DNA from: Phenylobacterium montanum
Lineage (GTDB): Bacteria > Pseudomonadota > Alphaproteobacteria > Caulobacterales > Caulobacteraceae
Length of the DNA stretch: 64,000 nt
Assembly: GCF_018135625.1 (NCBI RefSeq)
Contig: NZ_CP073078.1
Coordinates: 2,202,501 to 2,266,500, forward strand
Reading direction: 5' to 3'
Of this stretch, positions 9,156 to 17,541 are shown piece by piece (the stretch's first letter is position 1; each line of letters starts with the position of its first letter). The position numbers were made by a program, and so were the translations under genes. Under the pieces are notes generated by a model that was not told the origin of the DNA, did not search any database, and saw nothing but the letters and a program-made list of their open reading frames with translations.

Positions 9156-9472
9156 CAGACCAGGGCCCCGCCGCCGAAGGAGAAGAAGGAGAGGAAGAAG
9201 GAGGAGGCGGCGAAGGCGATCGAAAGGCCGAAGACGATCTGGATCAGCCGGCGAAAGCCGCCGGAGGTGTCGCCGAAGGCCAGGGTCAGGCCGGTGACGG
9301 TGATGATGATCACCGCCACGATCTTGGCCACCGGCCCCTGCACCGAATCCAGGATCGACTGCAGCGGCGCCTCCCAGGGCATGTCCGAGCCCTTGGCGAG
9401 GGCGGGCGCTGCGGTCACGGCCAAGACGGCGAAAGAGGCGCAAGCGGCCAGGCGGCGGGAACGGCGGGTCAT
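9155..9472 (-). CDS. trbC: Conjugal pilin TrbC (VirB2-like)
   Basis: 105 aa. It has a signal peptide ending near APALA (about residue 26), then two hydrophobic segments (AKIVAVIIITVTGLTLAF and IVFGLSIAFAASSFFLSFF) separated by a short polar loop, the standard layout of a VirB2/TrbC major pilin. It lies between trbB and trbD and overlaps trbB by 4 bp. Confidence 0.95.
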   Translation of the reverse strand: MTRRSRRLAACASFAVLAVTAAPALAKGSDMPWEAPLQSILDSVQGPVAKIVAVIIITVTGLTLAFGDTSGGFRRLIQIVFGLSIAFAASSFFLSFFSFGGGALV

Positions 9473-10467
9473 GACAGGTCTCCTGACGGGGGCTTTGAAT
9501 GAAATCGGAGCTGGTAGGCGCCGGCGGCCGAGAGGCCCTCGACCTCGGCGAGTTCAGCCAGGCGCCGAGCCTCGCCGCGGCCGGCCATCACCGCGATCAG
9601 GTCGATGGTCTCGGCGATCAGGGCGCGGGGCGGGGTCAACACGACCTCCTGGGTCAGCTGCTCCAGCCGATGCAGGGCGCCCAAGGCGCTGCCGGCGTGC
9701 AGGGTGCCGACGCCGCCGGGATGGCCGGTGCCCCAGGCCTTGATCAGGTCGAGCGCCTCCCCGCCCCTCACCTCGCCGATGGGGATGCGGTCGGGGCGAA
9801 GGCGCAGGGCCGAGCGGACCAGGTCGGTGAGGCTGGCGGCGCCGTCCCGGGTCCTGAGCGAGACGAGGTTCTCCGCCGCGCAGTTGAGCTCGCGGGTGTC
9901 CTCGATCATCACCACCCGGTCGCCCGTCCGGGCGACCTCGGCCAGGAGCGCATTGACCAGGGTGGTCTTGCCGGTGGAGGTCCCGCCGGCGACCAGGATG
10001 TTGCGGCGCTGGAGCACCGCCGCGGCCAGGCGCTTCGCCTGACCCTCGCCCATCACGCCCGCGGCGACATAGTCGTCCAAAGTGAAGACCGCGCTGGCGG
10101 GCCGGCGAATGGAAAAGCACGGCGCCGTGACCACCGGCGGCAGGAGCCCTTCGAAGCGTTCGCCGGAGCCTGGCAGTTCGGCCGACACACGCGGCCGTCC
10201 GGCGTGCGCCTCGGCCCCGACGTGGTGGGCCACCAGGCGCACGATGCGCTCGGCGTCGGCCGGTGCGATGCGCAACCCCACTTCCTCCAGCCCGCCAGCG
10301 AGCCGGTCGAGCCAGAGCCGGCCATCGGGATTGAGCATCACCTCGGTCACGCCCGGATCGTCCAGCAGCCGGGCGATCACCGGCCCCAAGGCGGTGCGCA
10401 GCATGCGCGCGCCGCGGGCCTGGCTCTCGGACCTCTGGGCGAGCGCGTTCACCGCCTGACCCCGCAT
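9469..10467 (-). CDS. trbB: Conjugal transfer ATPase TrbB (VirB11-like)
   Basis: 332 aa hexameric traffic ATPase of the VirB11/GspE superfamily, acting at the cytoplasmic base of the secretion channel. Walker A GGTSTGKT is at residues 161-168, followed by the Asp box (VVMIEDTRELNC) and the His box region (GTGHPGGVGTLHAGS). All look intact. It is the first of the tightly packed trb genes. The 127-bp gap upstream to the ribbon-helix-helix gene is the largest in the cluster. Confidence 0.96.
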   Translation of the reverse strand: MRGQAVNALAQRSESQARGARMLRTALGPVIARLLDDPGVTEVMLNPDGRLWLDRLAGGLEEVGLRIAPADAERIVRLVAHHVGAEAHAGRPRVSAELPGSGERFEGLLPPVVTAPCFSIRRPASAVFTLDDYVAAGVMGEGQAKRLAAAVLQRRNILVAGGTSTGKTTLVNALLAEVARTGDRVVMIEDTRELNCAAENLVSLRTRDGAASLTDLVRSALRLRPDRIPIGEVRGGEALDLIKAWGTGHPGGVGTLHAGSALGALHRLEQLTQEVVLTPPRALIAETIDLIAVMAGRGEARRLAELAEVEGLSAAGAYQLRFHSKPPSGDLS

Positions 10468-10594
10468 CTCGTGGACCGCGCCCTTCGCGCGGGTCCTTCT
10501 CGGGGTCGATCAAGAAGCGGCCTTTTACGGCGCGATCAACAAGATCGACGGGGGCGTAGGGCTCTGGCGTAGGAAGGCGCGCACAACGGCGGGT

Positions 10595-11047
10595 TCAGCC
10601 TTCGCCGGCCTCACCCTCGTCGGCCTTCCCTGGAACCGCGCCCCAGGCGATGCGGTCAGCGAGGATTTCGTCGGCGATGCGCCGGCCCTGCTGGTAGCGC
10701 CGGCCGAGCCGCTCGAGGAAGCGTTCATAGCGGGCGCGCCCTTGCGCTTCCGAGGCCGCCCTCTGGCTGGCCGGAACCGGCGGATTGGCGGCGAGCCAGG
10801 CCCCGACATAGAGGGCGAAGGCTTCGACCATGATGGTCTGGTCCCGCTCCAGCCGCTCCAACTGGCGTGAGATCCGGTCGAGCCGGCGGGTGAAGGCGGC
10901 GTCGCGCCGATCGGCGCCGTCGGGCGACAGGAAGGAGGCGATCGCCGCCTCGACGATCGCCGACTTGGGCAAGCGCCGCCGGGCGGCAAGCTCGTCCAAC
11001 CCCTGCGCCAGCTTGGCTTCGCAATAGAGGTTCAGGCGGACCTTCAA
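10595..11047 (-). CDS. CopG/ribbon-helix-helix protein of the conjugation cluster
   Basis: 150 aa. The N-terminus MKVRLNLYCEAKLAQGLDEL plus LPKSAIVEAAIASFL is a classic ribbon-helix-helix fold (strand then two helices). The remaining ~100 residues are helical and charged. A CopG-type gene between traG and trbB is a constant feature of this class of trb cluster, where it may control transfer genes or assist DNA processing (inference). Only 5 bp separate it from traG. Confidence 0.88.
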   Translation of the reverse strand: MKVRLNLYCEAKLAQGLDELAARRRLPKSAIVEAAIASFLSPDGADRRDAAFTRRLDRISRQLERLERDQTIMVEAFALYVGAWLAANPPVPASQRAASEAQGRARYERFLERLGRRYQQGRRIADEILADRIAWGAVPGKADEGEAGEG

Positions 11048-11052
11048 GGCCT

Positions 11053-13056
11053 TCAGAGCCCCAGGCCATCGTCGGGGTCCAGGCTCGCCTGGCGCGCCAG
11101 GCGCCGCGCCCGCCGGGCCATGACGCGCTCCCGCACGGCGGCCTCGTCATCAGCCTCCTCCGCCGCCTCGACCTGCGGCTCCTGCGCGCGCACCGGCGGG
11201 TCGACAGCCTCGTGCAGCGGTAACTCCGGCTCCCGCCGGATGCCGCCATTGGCGGGGTCCGAGGCTACGGCCGCCACCCCTGTCTCCTTCCCGGCCGCCC
11301 CGCCAACAGACGCGGCCACGGGCTCCGCCCTGCCCCAGCAGCCCAGGTCGCGCGCCGCGGCCTTGCCGGCCCCGCCCGTCCGCGCTTCGGGCGGCGGCAA
11401 GACGCGCCGCCGCAGAACCGGATCCTCATAGTACCGCGCCTTCTTCGCCCGGATCGGCGGGAGCCCTGCGACCAGCACCAGGGCGTCGGTGGGCGGCAGC
11501 TGCATCACCTCGCCGGGGGTGAGCAGCGGCCGGGCGGTCTCCTGCCGCGAGACCATCAGATGGCCGAGCCAGGGCGAGAGCCGGTTGCCGGCATAGTTCT
11601 TGGCGTCACGAATCTCGGTGGCCGTCCCCAAGGCGTCGCTGACCCGCTTGGCGGTGCGCTCGTCATTGGTCGCGAAACTGACCCGGACATGGCAATTGTC
11701 CAAAATCGCATTGGACGGCCCATAGGCTTTCTCGATCTGGTTCAGCGACTGGGCGATCAGGAAGGCTTTGAGCCCATAGCTGGCCATGAAGGCCAGCGCG
11801 CTTTCGAAGAAGTCGAGCCGGCCGAGCGCGGGAAACTCGTCGAGCAGGAACAGCAGGCGCCGCCGGCGGCGCGGATTGTCCAGTTGCTCGGTCAGCCTGC
11901 GCCCCACCTGATTGAGGATCAGCCGCACCAGGGGCTTGGTGCGGCTGATGTCCGACGGCGGGACCACCAGATAGAGCGAGACCGGCCTTGTCGCCTCGAT
12001 CAGATCGGCGATGCGCCAGTCGCAGCGCGCGGTGGCCGCCGCCACCACCGGATCGCGGTAGAGGCCCAGAAACGACATGGCCGTGGAGAGCACGCCCGAG
12101 CGCTCGTTATCGGCCTTGTTCATGAGTTCACGAGCCGCCGCGGCGACCACCGGATGTGGCCGATCCCCCAGGTGCGGGGTGGTCATCATCACGCGCAGGG
12201 CTCTCTCGATCGGCCTTTCCGGATCGGACAGAAATTCCGCAACGCCGGCCAGGGTCTTGTTCGGCCCGGCATAGAGCACATGCAGGATGACGCCCACCAG
12301 AAGACTGTGCGCGGTCTTCTCCCAGTGGTTGCGCTTCTCCAGCGCCCCTTCCGGATCGACCAGGATGTCGGCGATGTTCTGCACGTCACGCACCTCCGAG
12401 GCGCCGCGCCGAACCTCCAGCAGGGGATTGTAGGCGTCGCAGGCCGGATCGGTCGGATCGAAGCGCACCACGCGCCCGAACCGGGCTCGCCAGCCGGCGG
12501 TCAGGGCGAAGTTCTCGCCCTTGATGTCGTGCACGATGGCGCCGCCCGGCCAGGTCAGGAGGGTCGGCGCCACCAGCCCCACGCCCTTGCCGCTCCTAGT
12601 CGGCGCGAAACAGAGTACGTGCTCGGGCCCGTCATGGCGGAGATAGCGCCCGGCCAGCCGCCCAAGCACGACGCCGTCCTCGCCCAGAAGGCTGGCCGAG
12701 GCGACCTCGGCCAGCCGCGCCCAGCGCGCGGAGCCATAGGTGAAGGCCTCGCGCGCCTCCCGCGCCCGCCAGACCGACATCCCGATCGCGACCGCCACGG
12801 AACCAAAGCAGGCCGCCAGAACGATGACCGCGCCCTGATAGAAGATCGGCCGGGCATAGGCGTCGAAGGCGTACCACCACCAGAAGAAGGCGGGCGGGGC
12901 ATAGACCGGCCAGCGCCCGACATGAAACCAGGCGGAGCCCAGTTCAGGCTGGAAGGCCAGCTTCGCCGCCGTCCATTCGCTCGCCGCCCAGACGCCCAGC
13001 AGCACCACGCCCAAGACGACGAGCACCTGGCCCCAGAGGATCCTGGTCGGGTTCAT
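11053..13056 (-). CDS. traG: Type IV coupling protein TraG/VirD4
   Basis: 667 aa using the ATG at 13056 (MNPTRILWGQ); an in-frame extension to 13113 is Arg-rich and unlike the family. Coupling proteins recruit the relaxase-DNA complex to the secretion channel. There are two N-terminal membrane segments (about residues 8-28 and 74-95), Walker A APTRSGKG at 151-158, and Walker B LLFLLDEFPALGRL further on. The C-terminal ~150 residues are a charged low-complexity tail. It is the first gene of the operon. No relaxase gene adjoins it on either side within the window. Confidence 0.96.
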   Translation of the reverse strand: MNPTRILWGQVLVVLGVVLLGVWAASEWTAAKLAFQPELGSAWFHVGRWPVYAPPAFFWWWYAFDAYARPIFYQGAVIVLAACFGSVAVAIGMSVWRAREAREAFTYGSARWARLAEVASASLLGEDGVVLGRLAGRYLRHDGPEHVLCFAPTRSGKGVGLVAPTLLTWPGGAIVHDIKGENFALTAGWRARFGRVVRFDPTDPACDAYNPLLEVRRGASEVRDVQNIADILVDPEGALEKRNHWEKTAHSLLVGVILHVLYAGPNKTLAGVAEFLSDPERPIERALRVMMTTPHLGDRPHPVVAAAARELMNKADNERSGVLSTAMSFLGLYRDPVVAAATARCDWRIADLIEATRPVSLYLVVPPSDISRTKPLVRLILNQVGRRLTEQLDNPRRRRRLLFLLDEFPALGRLDFFESALAFMASYGLKAFLIAQSLNQIEKAYGPSNAILDNCHVRVSFATNDERTAKRVSDALGTATEIRDAKNYAGNRLSPWLGHLMVSRQETARPLLTPGEVMQLPPTDALVLVAGLPPIRAKKARYYEDPVLRRRVLPPPEARTGGAGKAAARDLGCWGRAEPVAASVGGAAGKETGVAAVASDPANGGIRREPELPLHEAVDPPVRAQEPQVEAAEEADDEAAVRERVMARRARRLARQASLDPDDGLGL

Positions 13057-13360
13057 GGCCGAAAGATCTGTGCGTTCACGCCGCCGGCAAGGCGCCCAGC
13101 GCGCCGATCGCACAGACGGCTAGGCGATCGCGCAGATGGCGCAAAGCCATCCCGCCGCCTCCAAAAGGCCGAGCCAGCGCCGCAGCTGCATTCCATCGAC
13201 GGCCGTAGGCGGGTCGCCGTCCAAAAGGCGCCCAATGCCGCATCATTTGTGACATTCACTAGGGAAGGTCACATCAAGGCTGGACACGCGAAGACAAGTC
13301 CAAATACAACTGCCAGATAGGGCCTGCTGCATATTGTGGGCGACGCTCGGGGAAAACCAG
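13057..13360. other. Intergenic region upstream of traG and of the receiver gene
   Basis: No gene seen. It should hold the promoter of the traG-trb operon (leftward) and of the receiver gene (rightward). It contains tandem direct repeats at 13105-13140 and an inverted repeat tgtgac (13248-13253) / gtcaca (13268-13273) with a 14-bp spacer, nearer the receiver gene. Confidence 0.6.
13105..13140. repeat. Two 16-bp direct repeats 20 bp apart upstream of traG
   Basis: cgatcgcacagacggc (13105-13120) and cgatcgcgcagatggc (13125-13140) differ at two positions and are phased 20 bp apart, about two DNA turns. They start 49 bp upstream of the traG start codon. Same-face repeats at this position suit an operator for a dimeric regulator, perhaps the operon's own ribbon-helix-helix protein (inference). 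Confidence 0.5.
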
Positions 13361-13735
13361 ATGCCATCCAGGCTGAACGGCCTTCGGCTGCTGGTGGTCG
13401 AAGACGAGGCGCTGATCGCCCTCACCCTCGAGGACATGCTGGACGGGTTCGGCTGCGTCGTGGCGGGTGTCGCCGGCACGCTTAAGCGCGCCGTCGCCTT
13501 AGCCGACGAACTTGCCATCGACGGCGCGGTCCTCGACGTGAACCTGGGCGGCGAGAGGGTCTATCCGGCGGCCGAACGCCTCAAGGCCAGGGGTGTGCCG
13601 TTCGTCTTCTGCACCGGCTATGGGCGGGCGGGCCTCGATCAGGCGTTCGCCCATGTGCCGACCCTGGACAAGCCTTACCAGGAGGAGGCGCTCAGAGGCC
13701 TGCTGCTATCCGGTCTCTTCGGCCAGGCGCCCTGA
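13361..13735 (+). CDS. Single-domain response regulator receiver
   Basis: 124 aa from the ATG at 13361 (MPSRLNGLRLLVVEDEAL); an in-frame ATG at 13334 would add nine residues. It is one CheY-like domain with acidic pair EDE, phospho-acceptor Asp in VLDVNLGGERVYP, Thr in FCTGYG and Lys in LDKPY, all present. No output domain is attached. Proteins of exactly this type (VNLGGE.VYP, TGYG) typically partner HWE/HisKA_2 kinases in Alphaproteobacteria. An HWE kinase does lie at 29.8 kb, but pairing is speculative. Confidence 0.9.
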   Translation: MPSRLNGLRLLVVEDEALIALTLEDMLDGFGCVVAGVAGTLKRAVALADELAIDGAVLDVNLGGERVYPAAERLKARGVPFVFCTGYGRAGLDQAFAHVPTLDKPYQEEALRGLLLSGLFGQAP

Positions 13736-13768
13736 CCATCGCCAAGGGATAGACGCCGGCCTGCGCGG

Positions 13769-14164
13769 TCAGCGCGCGAGGTGGCGCAGAAGCTGCAGCA
13801 GACGCCGGCGCAGGGCCCTATTCTCGATCCGGGGGAACAGATCCAGGATTTCGCCGCCTTCATCGCTCATCAGAAATTCCAGGGCGGGATGGTCGCCGGC
13901 CGATCCCGGCTCAGCGACCGGCGCGCCCTCGAAGAACCATTGAACGGGAACATCCAAGGCCCTGGCGACCTCGAACAGCATCGATGCGCTAAGGCGGTTG
14001 GCGCCGCGCTCGTATTTCTGAATCTGCTGGAACGAGACCCCGATTTCCTGGGCGAGCTGGTCCTGGGTCATCCCCAGTTCCTTGCGCCGCAGGCGCACCC
14101 GCAGGCCGACAAGCACGTCGATCGGATGCGGCCCCTGACCGCCATGTATCCCGCTGCGTTTCAC
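13769..14164 (-). CDS. XRE-family transcriptional regulator
   Basis: 131 aa from a GTG start (read MKRSGIHGGQG). A helix-turn-helix of the Cro/CI type covers about residues 20-75, with LGMTQDQLAQEIGVSFQQIQKYERG containing the recognition helix. The C-terminal half is acidic then basic (RRRLLQLLRHLAR) and may dimerise. It is transcribed toward the receiver gene. Similar small XRE proteins are abundant in Caulobacterales. Its target is unknown. Confidence 0.9.
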   Translation of the reverse strand: MKRSGIHGGQGPHPIDVLVGLRVRLRRKELGMTQDQLAQEIGVSFQQIQKYERGANRLSASMLFEVARALDVPVQWFFEGAPVAEPGSAGDHPALEFLMSDEGGEILDLFPRIENRALRRRLLQLLRHLAR

Positions 14165-14518
14165 CCGCCTACTCTCGATCGTCAGGCTTCAAAACCACAG
14201 ATGCGAGCCTGAATCAGTCGCAAATAGCAGTCGGGCCAAGCTTGTTGGGATGCGACACCGCGCCCGACCGCCCAGCAGCCGGCTCATTGTGGGTAAGGCC
14301 AACCGGAAACCTCGCAAAGCTCCGACATCCGTTCCGACCGCGACTCTGGTATGGCCAGTCCGCCGCTCCGTCCTGGACGCCTCGGCCTGGGCGATCACGG
14401 TCAGCATCTGCCTGGGAAAGCCGCTCGCCCCGGCTGTGGGCATGGCGCCGATCGGTTCTGGACAGGCCTGAGTGAACGGTGTGAAGTCGTTCCATGTTTG
14501 TTCCCGACGGAGCGCGGA
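14165..14518. other. Intergenic, no gene supported
   Basis: 354 bp between the divergent XRE gene and the small gene at 14519. Overlapping open frames on both strands are Arg/Pro-rich and resemble no family. It presumably holds two promoters. No convincing operator was seen. Confidence 0.5.
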
Positions 14519-14764
14519 ATGCTGACCCAAAAGATCGACGGCGCCCTGGACGCCATCCTGGCCGGCATGATGCGCGTGCCGGCGTTGCGGGACGCCGACC
14601 GCCCCGGCACGCCAGAGCGGGCCGCCCTGGACGATCTCCTGGCCTCGCTGCAGCGGGCCGACGTGGTGCTGTTCCATCGCAGGCCCGATGCGCCCTCGCC
14701 TGCCGCCCTCGGCGCCGGCGAAGCGCCTGGCCGCTTGCAACCCTGGCTCGAACGCCGGACATAG
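14519..14764 (+). CDS. Small protein of unknown function upstream of NTase-HEPN gene
   Basis: 81 aa from the ATG at 14519 (MLTQKIDGALDAILAGMMRV). The first ~55 residues are predicted helical and acidic, the tail Pro/Ala-rich. No family recognised. It ends 7 bp before the nucleotidyltransferase start, so the two are probably cotranscribed and may form a functional pair. An in-frame extension upstream is unsupported. Confidence 0.6.
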   Translation: MLTQKIDGALDAILAGMMRVPALRDADRPGTPERAALDDLLASLQRADVVLFHRRPDAPSPAALGAGEAPGRLQPWLERRT

Positions 14765-14771
14765 GGAGGCG

Positions 14772-15683
14772 ATGAAGACTGAGCTCGACCATCTGCCGGA
14801 AGCCAAGCGCCGCGAGCTTCAGCGCGTGGTCGAGATCCTGTTCGCCGAATTCCAGGACGCCATCGCGCTCGGCGCCCAGGCGCACAAGAAGCAGGGCCGG
14901 ATCCTCAAGGTGATCCTCTACGGCTCCTATGCCCGGGGCGATTGGGTCGACGATCCCGTCGGCGGCTACAAATCCGACTATGACCTTCTGGTCGTGGTCA
15001 ACCACGACCGGCTCACCGACATGGTGGAATACTGGGCCAAGGCCGAGGACCATCTCATGCGCGAGATGACCATCGACCGTCGCCTGACCGCGCCGGTCAG
15101 CCTGATCGTCCACACCGTGGCCGACGTGAACGCCCAGCTAAAGCGCGGCCGCCCGTTCTTTGTCGACATCGTGCGCGACGGGATCGCGCTCTACGAAGCG
15201 CCGGGACATGAGTTCGTGCGTCCCGAGCCCCTGTCGCCGGCCGAGGCGTTCAAGGAGGCGCAGGGGTATTTCGACGAGTGGTTTCCAAGCGCCAGTGGTT
15301 TTCAACGGAACGCTGGATACGCCCTCAGAGACGGCGATCAAAAGTTGGCCGCCTTCCTCCTCCACCAGACCGCTGAGCGCCTCTGGCACTGTGTTTTGCT
15401 CACGTTGACGCTATACAGTCCCAAGAGCCACAAGCTGAACTTCCTGCGTTCACAAGCCGAGCAGTTGGACGCTCGGCTTGTCGCGGCCTGGCCCCGAAGG
15501 GCTAAATTCGAACAGAGATGCTTCGAACTGCTGCGCCGCGCCTACGTCGACGCGCGCTACTCTCCGCACTACAACATCACCACCGAGGAGCTAGCTTGGC
15601 TCGGCGAACGGATCACGGCGCTCCAGGCGCTCGTGAAACAGGTCTGCGAAGATCGGTTGGACGTCCTGAGAGCAAACGTTTAA
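14772..15683 (+). CDS. Nucleotidyltransferase-HEPN fusion protein
   Basis: 303 aa with start MKTELDHLPEAKRREL and Shine-Dalgarno GGGAGG just upstream. Residues ~40-140 are a polymerase-beta-like nucleotidyltransferase with GSYARGDW and YKSDYDLLVVV, the GSx(n)DxD signature. Residues ~155-290 are a HEPN-type four-helix domain with RRAYVDARYSPHY near its end, containing the usual conserved Arg and His. Separate MNT and HEPN proteins commonly form toxin-antitoxin pairs. In this single-chain form the function is not established, and nucleotide or RNA modification is the general expectation. It is likely cotranscribed with the small gene upstream. Confidence 0.88.
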   Translation: MKTELDHLPEAKRRELQRVVEILFAEFQDAIALGAQAHKKQGRILKVILYGSYARGDWVDDPVGGYKSDYDLLVVVNHDRLTDMVEYWAKAEDHLMREMTIDRRLTAPVSLIVHTVADVNAQLKRGRPFFVDIVRDGIALYEAPGHEFVRPEPLSPAEAFKEAQGYFDEWFPSASGFQRNAGYALRDGDQKLAAFLLHQTAERLWHCVLLTLTLYSPKSHKLNFLRSQAEQLDARLVAAWPRRAKFEQRCFELLRRAYVDARYSPHYNITTEELAWLGERITALQALVKQVCEDRLDVLRANV

Positions 15684-15740
15684 GCGGCGCTATCGGGCGA
15701 GCCGCCAGAGCTGAAGCGAGCGATTGCCGGCAATGAAAGC

Positions 15741-16286
15741 CTAGCGGAGCCGAAGATTTGTGGCGGCCGCCTTTCCGGTTCGACGATCCTGCTCGACGTC
15801 ATAGGCTATGGCCTGACCCTCCTCGAGGCGGCTCAGGCCGGCGCGCTCGACCGCCGAGATATGCACAAAGACGTCGCCGCCCCCGTCGTCAGGTTGGATG
15901 AAGCCGAATCCCTTCGTGGCGTTGAACCACTTGACGACGCCAGATCCGTCAGCGGCCGGACCGCGATCCGATCCACCGCCTGCGGAGCGTGAAAAGGACG
16001 AGCCGCGATCACGCCGGTCAAAGCCGCGGTCACCAAATCCGGAACGTCCCGATGGCGTCCGTGAAACCGGCGCAGAACCGGTGACCTGCAGGTCCACGGC
16101 GTTGAGCTTACCGGTTCGGCGATCTTGCTCGAGTTCGAACTCCACCTGGTCGCCTTCGCCCAGGCGGCTGAGGCCCGAGCGTTCGACAGCGGAGACATGG
16201 ACGAAGACATCGCTCCCGCCATTGTCCGGCGTGATGAAGCCAAATCCCTTGGCTTCATTGAAAAACTTGACTGTGCCACTCGGCAT
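15741..16286 (-). CDS. Two-domain cold-shock protein
   Basis: 181 aa with two cold-shock domains, residues 1-70 ([20 protein letters not shown]) and about 114-181 ([20 protein letters not shown]). Each carries the RNP1-like KGFGFI and RNP2-like DVFVH motifs. A Gly/Arg/Ser-rich linker separates them. This double form is characteristic of Caulobacterales CspC/CspD-type proteins, single-strand nucleic-acid chaperones tied to stationary phase and cold. Probably a chromosomal core gene. Confidence 0.94.
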   Translation of the reverse strand: MPSGTVKFFNEAKGFGFITPDNGGSDVFVHVSAVERSGLSRLGEGDQVEFELEQDRRTGKLNAVDLQVTGSAPVSRTPSGRSGFGDRGFDRRDRGSSFSRSAGGGSDRGPAADGSGVVKWFNATKGFGFIQPDDGGGDVFVHISAVERAGLSRLEEGQAIAYDVEQDRRTGKAAATNLRLR

Positions 16287-16648
16287 TTCGAACGCCCAAA
16301 TTGTTGCCCACCGCTATTTTAGGCGGAGCTCAAAACGGCTGGCTAGGGCCAAAATCTCGCGCCCTTGCGGCCCGGTCTTTCGGCTGATTTGTCCCATAAG
16401 GCGTCATCCGAGCGACCGTCAGACGCACACGCGCCAGGTGCGACAACCGGACATAATGTCGGCAAAGCTCGATTCGATGGGCCGAATCCCGAAAGCGGCC
16501 CTCCCCCGCGCCCCCGACCTCACGCCGACCGGGTGCGACAAGCGGACAATGACACGGGGCCGGAGAGCCGACGTTGGAAGTGTCGATCAGCGATAGCTGC
16601 GCAAGAACCCTGTTCGGCTGGCGGCATCGCCATTTCGAGATGGCACCG
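16287..16648. other. Intergenic, no gene supported
   Basis: 362 bp between the GNAT gene and the cold-shock gene. It contains two related short stretches, ggtgcgacaaccggacataatg near 16437 and ggtgcgacaagcggacaatg near 16531 (about 17 of 20 matching), perhaps decayed repeats. The promoter and 5' leader of the cold-shock gene should lie at its left end. Open frames here are not convincing. Confidence 0.4.
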
Positions 16649-17425
16649 CTAACCTGGTAGAACACGGTCGATGTAGTGGTTGCCGGCGGGGTCTCGTTTT
16701 GTCCCATGCGCCTGCCCGTACTTGGATCGGCCGAAGTAGATCTCTTCGCCGTCGACAACGATGCGGATGTGGTTGTCCGTGTTCTCGCGCAGCAGTGGCG
16801 AGTAGCCGTGCACCCGCTCCGGGAGTTGGATGGAGCCGTCGGGCAGACGCTCTCCCTCACCTTCGAAGGTGCTGAAAGGCTCGCCTCCGAGGTGAACCGT
16901 CTGCTCGTCATGGAACATGATCTGCACCGGCACCTTTGGTCCGGCGCCGAGGGGTAAGTCGCGCGGGATGACCTTGAAGGCGTACAGACCGTTCCGGAAA
17001 TGGATATCGTCGTCTAGCAGCGCAAAACCCTGCCGCAGCCAGAAAGGCTCGGCGGTATGGGGCGCGATCTGGATCTCGAGGATGCAGAACCCCTCTTCGG
17101 AGACACGACGGAGCATGTGATCTGAGAGCATAACTCCGAGGCTGCGCCCCCGATGATCGGGGTGGATTTCGACGATATCCGTGCCCCAGAGGAAGCCGAC
17201 GGTCGCGCCCTCCTTCACCAGAACATCCAGCGGCACGCCGTCTTCGCGCCAGGTCTTCTTGACGGTGTTCCAGTTGCACCGAAAACCGCGCGTGGGCTTC
17301 GGGCTATCGAACGGCGCTTCGGCCCAGGCTGCTTCGGCGACCTCATAGACAGCGTCTTCCGCATCGAGCCAGACCTCGATCTCGGCGATGAGATCTTCTG
17401 TGGCGGGAACGATCGCATAGGTCAT
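16649..17425 (-). CDS. GNAT-family N-acetyltransferase
   Basis: 258 aa from the ATG at 17425 (MTYAIVPATEDLIAEIEVW). The core around GFLWGTDIVEIHPDHRGRSLGVMLSDHML shows the acetyl-CoA-binding R/QxxGxG/A-like loop (HRGRSLG), followed by ILEIQIAPHTAEPFWLRQGF, the usual strand-helix pair. The C-terminal 90 residues are an extra beta-rich domain absent from minimal GNATs. Substrate unknown. An open upstream frame to 17524 overlaps the likely promoter shared with the divergent 454-aa gene. Confidence 0.82.
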   Translation of the reverse strand: MTYAIVPATEDLIAEIEVWLDAEDAVYEVAEAAWAEAPFDSPKPTRGFRCNWNTVKKTWREDGVPLDVLVKEGATVGFLWGTDIVEIHPDHRGRSLGVMLSDHMLRRVSEEGFCILEIQIAPHTAEPFWLRQGFALLDDDIHFRNGLYAFKVIPRDLPLGAGPKVPVQIMFHDEQTVHLGGEPFSTFEGEGERLPDGSIQLPERVHGYSPLLRENTDNHIRIVVDGEEIYFGRSKYGQAHGTKRDPAGNHYIDRVLPG

Positions 17426-17541
17426 GGCGAAACGAGACCTGTCTGTGACGGCGTTGACGAAACACCGGACTGCAAAAATCGTCTCGGCCTGATGCGGCCA
17501 ATGGACCAGCCCCCATATAGACACGGCCTTGGGCGCTGGGG

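Noticed and set aside
11560..13320. 586-codon open frame on the plus strand
   Set aside because: Antisense to traG, whose Walker motifs are clear; no domain in the plus-strand translation.
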